NCBI GenBank assembly: GCA_017948555.1
Contig: JAFMYY010000014.1
Coordinates: 1-64,000 of the forward strand
DNA: 64,000 bases
Direction: 5' to 3'
Source of the DNA: Cesiribacteraceae bacterium YIM B00369
GTDB lineage: Bacteria > Bacteroidota > Bacteroidia > Cytophagales > Cyclobacteriaceae
Shown: positions 1 to 5,892 of the stretch, piece by piece
How positions within the stretch are numbered: the first letter of the stretch is position 1
Layout of the letters: every line of letters begins with the position of its first letter
Notes under the pieces: model-generated
Seen by the model: only the letters and a program-made list of their open reading frames with translations
Told to the model about the DNA's origin: nothing
The model's database searches: none
Translations under genes and position numbers: made by a program

Positions 1-245
1 GTCATAAAGGTCCAGCTGAGCACGGCAAGTATGTTGCCGATAAGGAGGCCCAGGACAAGATCGGGGGCGCTGGCACCATGTGCTACAAAGAGAGGGCCGA
101 GTACAAACTCAGTACCGGCGGTATGTTCACCGGCGTAGGTGCCTACAAAGCTTCTCCAGCTTTTGAGTTTATTAGCCGGAATTGGCTCACGCTCATATTC
201 ATTAACTGAATCGAGCTTCTTTACAAAGTTCTTTCTGTTGAACAT
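1..245 (-). CDS. NCS1/purine-cytosine permease-like transporter, N-terminal part (cut by window edge)
   Basis: Reading the minus strand from an ATG at 243-245 gives an open frame of 81 codons that runs off the left edge without a stop. The N-terminus is polar (MFNRKNFVKKLDSVNEYERE). It is followed by a stretch around residues 42-60 containing GTYAGEHTAGTEF and GPLFVAHGASAPD, and then a hydrophobic helix (LVLGLLIGNILAVLSW). The GEHTAGTEF/GPLF pattern resembles the first membrane segments of purine-cytosine permease-like (NCS1) transporters found in Bacteroidota, which would make it an inner-membrane uptake protein. The identification rests on this N-terminal fragment only and the substrate cannot be inferred. 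A -7 box lies about 60 bases upstream of the start. Confidence 0.55.
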   Translation of the reverse strand, partial: MFNRKNFVKKLDSVNEYEREPIPANKLKSWRSFVGTYAGEHTAGTEFVLGPLFVAHGASAPDLVLGLLIGNILAVLSWTFM

Positions 246-304
246 CTGCTGAAATATTATTTGGGTGTGGTAATGCAAATAAAAATAAAAAGTACCTAAA
301 CATA

Positions 305-312
305 CAAAAATA
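305..312 (-). promoter_or_regulatory. Bacteroidota -7 box for the permease-like gene
   Basis: The minus strand reads TATTTTTG, matching the Bacteroidota vegetative -7 consensus TAnnTTTG. It would start transcription near 301, giving a leader of about 55 bases. No convincing -33 TTG/TTTG was found at the usual distance. Confidence 0.4.
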
Positions 313-716
313 AAGGGAGGCAGCTATCCTGTACTGACCTGTTTTTTTTAAGCGTGCCGGCACAAGGGGATAGCATTTGGGGAAGGGCAGCAGGGGATCA
401 GGGTGAGGGAAGGATCAGCCGGAGAGATCAGTTGGAGTAGATAAATCGTATTATTATACAGGTATAACCGTTTACATGCGGATAGAAAAAAGAGAGGTGA
501 AAAGGCCATTGTTGCAGAGGAGAGAGCAGGAAGCGCTGCCGGAAAGAAACCCTTATATTGGAAGCTGTAAAACGGAGAAAACAGCTGTTAAAAGCATCAG
601 GAGTGGATTATCGGCGTTACAGCCAAATTTGGAAAGCTCCTGCCTATCTCTTATGTTAGGGGGGGGAACTCAGGCCACAGTAAATAAAAACGCAGGTTTG
701 TTGTGTTTTTAAACAA
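313..716. other. intergenic stretch with no supported gene
   Basis: About 400 bases between the permease-like promoter and the first accessory gene. An open frame at 476-712 on the plus strand has low-complexity basic composition and matches no family I recognise; I regard it as noise. No hairpin followed by a T-run was found. Confidence 0.5.
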
Positions 717-728
717 GTTGGTGGCAAA
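717..728 (+). repeat. GTTGGYG boundary motif ahead of the EndoU-like gene
   Basis: GTTGGTGGCAAA lies a few bases before the start at 735. Two similar words, GTTGGTGTTAGA (1523-1534) and GTTGGCGACAAGC (2067-2079), sit just ahead of two of the next genes. Their recurrence at gene starts is the reason for suspecting a cassette-like organisation. Confidence 0.4.
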
Positions 729-734
729 TCAACT

Positions 735-1388
735 ATGAAATCCTATTACATTGGAGATAAGATAGCAATTTCTGACAAAATTGATTCGAAGTCCGAAACC
801 AAGATTTTGTGTGTTGAATCAGAATTTTTATTCGAATTGGGCGGACTTGAAGGGCCTTATTCATCCATTGAAGAATTAAAGAAAAACTCTGTTCTGTTTC
901 AAAACCTTAAAAGGACTAACATGAAAAAAGTCCAGAAGATTTTGGACAAAAAAAATATCCTTGAACCGCGGATTGGAATTATAAGTAATAAAAATAAAAC
1001 TGTGACCGGCGATTTCCTCAAATTGATAGACCACTCAATTCGAGGAAAAATAAAATCAAAAGAAATTTACGGCATACATTATTTTGAGGAAAGCAGGATG
1101 ACATTAAATGAGATAATTAAAGATGAAGATAAGAATGGAGTTTGGGAAGCAATAGTTGAAGTTACCGATATTTTAAATAGTAAATCGTATAGCAAAAAAT
1201 CAACGTTTTTCCCAAAACAGTGGTCATTGACACAGCTTTTTCATGAGTGTGATTTTGCGTTTTTAAATAAAAGAAAGATTGACGGGAAGGATAATTTATA
1301 TTTTTCGACCACTATTAGTGGGATTCCTGTTCACATAATTATTAAGGATGGTGAGCCAAAATCTATATATCCTCTACATATAAAATGA
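735..1388 (+). CDS. EndoU-family-like nuclease domain protein (possible toxin)
   Basis: A 217-residue protein without a signal peptide. Its C-terminal half follows the layout of the bacterial EndoU nuclease domain: an HxxxG...GxH core (His100, Gly104, Gly113, His115), then NGVWEA (134-139), STFFPKQWS (156-164), SGIPV (195-199) and a final YP near residue 212. In the family this is a metal-independent RNase found in contact-dependent and polymorphic toxins, where paired histidines are catalytic. The first 95 residues match nothing I recognise and could be a small delivery or regulatory region. No obvious immunity gene follows; the next gene encodes a small lipoprotein. The gene is AT-rich compared with the rest of the window and is probably acquired. 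The family call is based on motif spacing only. Confidence 0.5.
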   Translation: MKSYYIGDKIAISDKIDSKSETKILCVESEFLFELGGLEGPYSSIEELKKNSVLFQNLKRTNMKKVQKILDKKNILEPRIGIISNKNKTVTGDFLKLIDHSIRGKIKSKEIYGIHYFEESRMTLNEIIKDEDKNGVWEAIVEVTDILNSKSYSKKSTFFPKQWSLTQLFHECDFAFLNKRKIDGKDNLYFSTTISGIPVHIIIKDGEPKSIYPLHIK

Positions 1389-1522
1389 AATAAATCTGCG
1401 GCTAACCATAAAAAATGGCAAAGGCTGGGGTTATGGAGTAGCTTAATTCACTTCAGTTTAATATCTTATGCAACGGTTGATAGTGATAGGTCCTTTACTT
1501 CAGCCGCTCTATTTTTAGGGCC

Positions 1523-1534
1523 GTTGGTGTTAGA
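1523..1534 (+). repeat. cassette-like boundary, left of the small lipoprotein gene
   Basis: GTTGGTGTTAGA directly precedes the ATG at 1539. Its near reverse complement TCTAAACACCAAC (1941-1953) begins immediately after the stop codon, so the gene is bracketed by an inverted repeat with a single extra T in one arm. Confidence 0.5.
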
Positions 1535-1538
1535 TAAA

Positions 1539-1940
1539 ATGAAGAAACTGCTTTCCTTTTTTATTCTGCTAAGCGTCACCTTTGGATGTAAATCAAAAGG
1601 TGAAGAAGTCTTATTTCCTATCAGTGACCTGAAAAGTGCTTTCCTGACTGACTTAGAAGGAGATGTAAATGGATTGACTAAACTTACCGAAAAGGATACG
1701 GAAGATTTGGCTGAATATTTTAAAGAACTAAGGCCTTATAATCAGGTGCATAAGCAATATCCATCACACAGAATCAGACTCCTCTTAATTGATAGTAATC
1801 AAGATACTATAATCGTAGATAGCTCACCTGATTCTCCTTCTGTAGTAGTTAGAGGTGAAGGTATTTTTATGTTTGACCGTAAAAGGACAGAGCAACAGTT
1901 TCAGCTTAAATTGCAGACTTTGCTGGAAAATATAAAATAA
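1539..1940 (+). CDS. small lipoprotein of unknown function
   Basis: A 133-residue protein starting MKKLLSFFILLSVTFGCKSK, a lipoprotein signal with a lipobox ending at Cys17, so it should be exported and lipid-anchored. The ATG at 1539 is preferred over an in-frame TTG 15 bases upstream because it begins the signal peptide directly and because the upstream codons overlap the boundary repeat. The mature part is mixed alpha/beta with no family I recognise. It is AT-rich and bracketed by the inverted repeat at 1523-1534 and 1941-1953. It follows the EndoU-like gene, but a lipid-anchored exported protein is not an obvious immunity partner for a cytosolic nuclease; no function is assigned. Confidence 0.7.
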   Translation: MKKLLSFFILLSVTFGCKSKGEEVLFPISDLKSAFLTDLEGDVNGLTKLTEKDTEDLAEYFKELRPYNQVHKQYPSHRIRLLLIDSNQDTIIVDSSPDSPSVVVRGEGIFMFDRKRTEQQFQLKLQTLLENIK

Positions 1941-2079
1941 TCTAAACACCAACTTGGGCAAAATGCAATTGCCGGTCGTATAGTCTGATATTGCCCTGGA
2001 TAATTCGGATTATGCCTTACCTTAAAAAAAACCTAACTGAATTCGGTAAGTGTGTTTTGCAAAAATGTTGGCGACAAGC
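1941..2079 (+). repeat. long cassette-like spacer (attC-like) between lipoprotein and Crp genes
   Basis: A non-coding spacer beginning TCTAAACACCAAC and ending GTTGGCGACAAGC. The ends are imperfectly complementary (CACCAAC against GTTGGCG). The inner part shares a degenerate block (GCCGG...AGTCTGATA.TGC) with the spacer after the DoxX-like gene at about 3208-3235. This is the geometry expected of an integron-type recombination site, but the core sites do not match the classical consensus exactly and no integrase is in the window. Confidence 0.35.
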
Positions 2080-2092
2080 AGGATAGAACTTT

Positions 2093-2659
2093 ATGGAAGA
2101 AATAAGGGAGCTTCTAGAAACCTTCACCAAACTTGAAGAGGATGACTGGAAAGTTTTCAGTTCCAAATTGAAAAAAATCCACTTTCCAAAAAGAGGTATA
2201 ATCCTTAAAAAAGGGCAGACTGAAAAATACCTTTCTTTCATTGAAAGCGGTGTCATTAGATTTTACATCCCTAAAACTGAAAGCGATTTGACATTTGGCT
2301 TTATTTTTCCAAAGGAGTTTGTAAGTGCTTATGATTCGTTTTTAAGCCAGACTCCTTGTCAGTATCAGGTAGAGTCACTCTCTGAAACTACTCTTTGGCG
2401 GTTAACCTATCAGGACTTACAAGACGTTTATGAAACGACAGGAATCGGCAATGTAATAGGGCGGAAAAACGCAGAAAGTCTTTTTATGTTAAAATCAAAA
2501 AGGGAGTTGTCCCTGCTCAATGAATCAGCTGAAGAGCGCTATCTAAATCTGTTTTCTGAAAGGCCAAATCTTTTTGAGCAAATTCCGTTGAAATACATTG
2601 CTTCATATATTGGAGTCACACCGCAGGCATTAAGCAGGATTAGAAAGCGTATTACTTAA
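2093..2659 (+). CDS. Crp/Fnr-family transcriptional regulator
   Basis: A 188-residue protein with a cyclic-nucleotide-binding-type beta-barrel at about residues 20-110 (KGQTEKYLSFIESGVIRFYI, then FGFIFPKEFVSAYDSF), a dimerisation helix, and a C-terminal winged-helix region with ...IPLKYIASYIGVTPQALSRIRKR at the very end. This matches the short Crp-like regulators common in Bacteroidota, which usually lack the residues for cAMP binding; the ligand is unknown. It lies 56 bases upstream of a DoxX-like gene on the same strand, a pairing often seen in this phylum, so the two may form a unit. The start follows the GTTGGCGACAAGC boundary word. Confidence 0.8.
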   Translation: MEEIRELLETFTKLEEDDWKVFSSKLKKIHFPKRGIILKKGQTEKYLSFIESGVIRFYIPKTESDLTFGFIFPKEFVSAYDSFLSQTPCQYQVESLSETTLWRLTYQDLQDVYETTGIGNVIGRKNAESLFMLKSKRELSLLNESAEERYLNLFSERPNLFEQIPLKYIASYIGVTPQALSRIRKRIT

Positions 2660-2715
2660 CTTAGGTTCATTGATTAACAAGTGTAGGTTGCAGAATTTTG
2701 CAAAAACACTTTATA

Positions 2716-3168
2716 ATGAAACCACTAATAGTTTTAATATCTGTTTTTGCTATAGCATTAATAATTTTAAAATTAATAAAGGGAAATTTCCACTATGCAT
2801 TGTCCGGGCGGATAGCAATGTCTGCTATGCTGATTTTTACCGCAATTGGCCATTTTGTTTTTACTCAGGGAATGGCAGCAATGCTTCCTGATTTTATTCC
2901 TGCAAAAACAGAAGTTGTGTTATTGACCGGATTGCTGGAGATAATTTTTGCCACCGGGCTTTTATTGCCAGGTTACAGGAATACAATTGCATGGATTTTA
3001 ATAATGTTTTTAATTCTGGTTTTGCCAGCCAACATTAAGGCTGCTTTTGAAAATATAAATTATCAGACGGGAGAGCTTAATGGGGAAGGACTAAGCTATT
3101 TGTGGTTTAGGATTCCTTTACAAATCTTCTTTATCCTTTGGACCTATCTAACCTCAATCAGAAGCTAA
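2716..3168 (+). CDS. DoxX-like small membrane protein
   Basis: A 150-residue protein with four predicted membrane helices (residues 3-21, 34-52, 67-87, about 93-112, and a further hydrophobic C-terminal segment). The pattern GHFVFTQGMAAMLPDFIP followed by a hydrophobic LLEIIFATGLLLPG is typical of DoxX-like proteins in Bacteroidota. The ATG at 2716 is chosen over an upstream in-frame TTG because the signal-like first helix starts there. It probably shares a transcript with the preceding Crp-type regulator. Its biochemical role is not established by the sequence. Confidence 0.7.
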   Translation: MKPLIVLISVFAIALIILKLIKGNFHYALSGRIAMSAMLIFTAIGHFVFTQGMAAMLPDFIPAKTEVVLLTGLLEIIFATGLLLPGYRNTIAWILIMFLILVLPANIKAAFENINYQTGELNGEGLSYLWFRIPLQIFFILWTYLTSIRS

Positions 3169-3313
3169 AGTCAGCCGCTAATCCATTAAAAAAGTAATCG
3201 CCGGCAAGGCAGTCTGATAATGCTCTTGTAAACCAGTGGCTTGACTCTAATTAATAAACTAAACGTGACCCGGGATCTGAGTTTTTAAAAACCGAGTATT
3301 GCAAAAAAAAAAC
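3169..3313 (+). other. cassette-like spacer after the DoxX-like gene
   Basis: The stretch contains CAGCCGCTAAT and CCGGCAAGGCAGTCTGATAATGC, resembling parts of the spacers at 1395-1425 and 1970-1995. It ends at the start of a broken signal-peptide gene and may mark the right edge of the accessory patch. Confidence 0.35.
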
Positions 3314-3436
3314 ATGAAGAAGCTATACTTTTTAATTGTACTGTGTCAGATCGTTTGCTTCCGGTGCTTAGCTCAGAGTATTTTATTGGAGGGTGTGGTA
3401 TTAGATTCACTGACCGGAGAACCGGCACGCTGCTAA
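3314..3436 (+). pseudogene. truncated secreted protein with carboxypeptidase-regulatory-like start
   Basis: An ATG preceded by an A-run opens a 40-codon frame. It begins with a signal peptide (MKKLYFLIVLCQIVCFRCLAQ) followed by ILLEGVVLDSLTGEPA, the opening beta strands of the CarboxypepD_reg-like domain found at the N-terminus of TonB-dependent receptors and related Bacteroidota surface proteins. The frame then stops after ARC at 3434-3436, where the 3' end of the convergent GntR gene lies (its stop is 3433-3435). The rest of the gene is absent, so it looks like a remnant left by a deletion or insertion at about 3425-3435. A short intact peptide gene is possible but less likely. Confidence 0.55.
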
Positions 3437-4479
3437 ACCGAGCCCCTGTTAATAAACCGGAATACATTCTTAACCACTTCTTTTTTCTTTTTCTGAATCA
3501 TATAGGCTGCTGTTTCTCCCATAGCTTTAAAATCGGTGGAAACAACCGTAATGCCGAGCAGGTCTTTGAGTGGAGTGTCGTTATAGGAAATTACTCCAAT
3601 GTCTTTACCCGGTTCAAGGCCCTTGTCGCGCATTTGTTTAATAAGATTTACAAGGTCCATTTCTTCAATGGTAATAAACACATCCTTTGCCTGCAGGTCC
3701 ATGTCGGGGTAAATGGTTTCCAGTACCTCGTAGTCGAAATTATAGTCGGTGCAAAACTCCTGTATGCCCTTCAGTATTTCCAGCGGGTAGGGGTGCAATA
3801 CTTTTTGAGGGTACACAAGGATAAGTTTATCGTACTGCTGCAGGCGGGGGAGGCCTTCCTTCAAGGCTTCGTAAATATCGTTCCTGAAGTCCTGATAAAC
3901 AGAGGCGACCAGGTTCTCCATCTCCGGCATATAGTTATCCATCATCACCAGTTTATCCTGAGGTATCTTTTTCAGTGCCTCCACCACCTCTTTATTGCTG
4001 TTCTGGTGCACCAGTGCTTTATCTTTAAAGTGTGGCATAACCACATAATAATCATAGGCGCCTGTATTTTCTTCAAGTATGTTGAGCAGAAACTGAGGAT
4101 CGCAGTGGTAAACATTCAGGTCTACCTGAGTATTGGTGCCCATGCTGTTAACAAAGGCATTAAATATCTTTAATTTATAGGAGCTGAGCTTGTTCATCAG
4201 GAACAATACAGTGGAGTGTGTGGGAAGAAGGGTTTTTGCTACGTAATAGCCTTTTCCTTTCACCGACTGGATAATCTTCCTTTCCTTTAGCTGATTATAA
4301 GCCTTTTCTACTGTATCTCTGGAAAGGTAATGCTCTTCGCTGATTTCGTTAATGGATGGGATTCTTTCACCAACTTTCAGGCGTCCGTTTTCAATATCCT
4401 CAATGATTGAACTCACAATCTGCAGATACTTGGGAATCCTGGAATTGTTATTAATTCTTACTGGTATACGGTCTCTCAT
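3433..4479 (-). CDS. GntR-type regulator with LacI-like sugar-binding domain
   Basis: A 348-residue protein. Residues about 10-78 form a GntR winged helix (KYLQIVSSIIEDIENGRLKVG, RIPSINEISEEHYLSRDTVEKA, KGKGYYVA). Residues about 88-345 form a periplasmic-binding-protein-like effector domain of the LacI type (YDYYVVMPHF, KLVMMDNYMP, IGVISYNDTPLKDLLGITVVSTDF). In Bacteroidota this architecture is typical of regulators of monosaccharide catabolism, for example fucose or arabinose genes. It is transcribed divergently from the pectin/rhamnogalacturonan locus starting at 4734, 254 bases away, so it very likely controls that locus in response to a released sugar or its catabolite. No clear operator palindrome was recognised in the shared upstream region. 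Confidence 0.85.
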   Translation of the reverse strand: MRDRIPVRINNNSRIPKYLQIVSSIIEDIENGRLKVGERIPSINEISEEHYLSRDTVEKAYNQLKERKIIQSVKGKGYYVAKTLLPTHSTVLFLMNKLSSYKLKIFNAFVNSMGTNTQVDLNVYHCDPQFLLNILEENTGAYDYYVVMPHFKDKALVHQNSNKEVVEALKKIPQDKLVMMDNYMPEMENLVASVYQDFRNDIYEALKEGLPRLQQYDKLILVYPQKVLHPYPLEILKGIQEFCTDYNFDYEVLETIYPDMDLQAKDVFITIEEMDLVNLIKQMRDKGLEPGKDIGVISYNDTPLKDLLGITVVSTDFKAMGETAAYMIQKKKKEVVKNVFRFINRGSV

Positions 4480-4733
4480 AAAAGTCAGGCCTTATAAAAA
4501 TATTCCGGCAAAAGAGCAGGAATAGTCCAAAATAAGCATCCTGCTTCGCTTTTGCTATGGTGTGTTAAATGAAAAGGTTTGCATTGAAAAGGATGAAGAG
4601 AAAAATTCTGTAACAATAAACAGGCTGGCAGCTCCTGAAGCTAAAACTTCTTTGTGCAGGATTCTACAGGACAGTTCTTAATGCTGATTTTCTAACTTTA
4701 GAAATCCTTGTATAAAAAAAACTTTTTTTCCGT

Positions 4734-5819
4734 ATGGACAGACGGTCATTTTTAGCTTTAATTGCTTCTTCTCCAATGCTTTTTTCTTTTTTTGATCCCC
4801 TGGCGCAATCGATTGCGTTTCCGGGGCAGGGAGGGAAGGAATCAGATTTCTGCAAAAAGCTCAGGCCGGTCGGCCGCAGCCTGGAAACAGAAGGGTATTA
4901 TGTATGGGGAACAAGCCCTGTGGAAGGACCGGATGGGAAAATTCATGTTTTCTATTCCCGCTGGCCCGAAGAATATGGAATGGGGGGATGGATCCATAAA
5001 TCGGAAATCGCCCATGCTGTAGCCGACACTCCTGAATCGCCCTTTACTTATGTATCCACCGTTCTGGCTCCGCGGGGGGACGGTTATTGGGATGGCACCA
5101 CCTGCCATAATCCTCATATAAAGTTTGTGGATGGGAAATACTGTCTCTTTTACATGGGTAACTCCAACCGTAAAACAGATACCAAAAGAACAGGTCTTGC
5201 GGTGGCCGATAGTCCTTATGGGCCATGGGAACGTCCTGAACAGCCCCTGGTGGATGCTGCCACGGAAGAAGACGCCTGGGATAACCATTGTACCTCCAAT
5301 CCTTCCTTTGTAAAAGGCCCCGATGGAAAATACCGGCTGTACTATAAGTCGTGGAATACGGGTGAGTATGAAAATTATACCGACCCGAAGGTAAGAGGCA
5401 ACCGGAAATACGGCCTGGCCATAGCAGATTCTTTACAGGGCCCTTATGTAAAATATGCAGGGAATCCTGTAATTGATTATTCTGACCGCCCCGGAAAAAA
5501 TGTGCAGGCAGAAGATGGGTATGTGTGGTTTGAAGACGGTAAATATAAAATGGTTATGCGCGATATGGGAATATTTAACCATCAGTACGGGCTTTACATT
5601 GAATCAGGAGATGGTATCCGCTGGAGTGAGCCGCAGATAGCCTACTATAATACGGCACACTATATAGATCAGCCGCCGGCTCCGAAGCACCTCTCCAAAT
5701 ATGGCCGGTTTGAGCGGCCGCAGCTGCTTTTGCAGAAGGGAAGGCCAACTTACCTTTTCCTTACCTCGCAGGGAGGTCAATATATGACCTCCAGCACCTT
5801 TATATTCAAGATAAGCTGA
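4734..5819 (+). CDS. GH43-like glycoside hydrolase (five-bladed propeller)
   Basis: A 361-residue secreted protein. The N-terminus MDRRSFLALIASS carries RRSFL, a good twin-arginine (Tat) motif, followed by a hydrophobic stretch and a likely cleavage near LAQS. The body has repeated blade motifs: SPVEGPDGKIHVFYSRW, WDGTTCHNPHIKFVDGKYCLFYMGNS, CTSNPSFVKGPDGKYRLYYKSW, AEDGYVWFEDGKYKMVMRD. These are typical of GH43/GH117-type beta-propeller hydrolases acting on arabinosyl or galactosyl side chains. It is the first gene of the pectin locus and sits with GH105 and GH28 enzymes, which suggests removal of a side-chain sugar from rhamnogalacturonan. The exact subfamily and substrate are not assigned. 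Confidence 0.75.
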   Translation: MDRRSFLALIASSPMLFSFFDPLAQSIAFPGQGGKESDFCKKLRPVGRSLETEGYYVWGTSPVEGPDGKIHVFYSRWPEEYGMGGWIHKSEIAHAVADTPESPFTYVSTVLAPRGDGYWDGTTCHNPHIKFVDGKYCLFYMGNSNRKTDTKRTGLAVADSPYGPWERPEQPLVDAATEEDAWDNHCTSNPSFVKGPDGKYRLYYKSWNTGEYENYTDPKVRGNRKYGLAIADSLQGPYVKYAGNPVIDYSDRPGKNVQAEDGYVWFEDGKYKMVMRDMGIFNHQYGLYIESGDGIRWSEPQIAYYNTAHYIDQPPAPKHLSKYGRFERPQLLLQKGRPTYLFLTSQGGQYMTSSTFIFKIS

Positions 5820-5892
5820 GCAGCCTGCCGGGCAGGGCAATTAAAAAGAAAAAATATCTCCAATACTAAAGAACAGAGAATAACAACTTATT

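Noticed and set aside
476-712. Open frame of 78 codons on the plus strand
   Set aside because: Low-complexity basic composition, no family resemblance, no promoter or translation start signal; treated as chance.
3343-4173. Plus-strand frame of 276 codons across the GntR gene
   Set aside because: Antisense to a clear GntR/LacI-type coding region; it has the tell-tale His/Ile/Phe-rich composition of a shadow frame.
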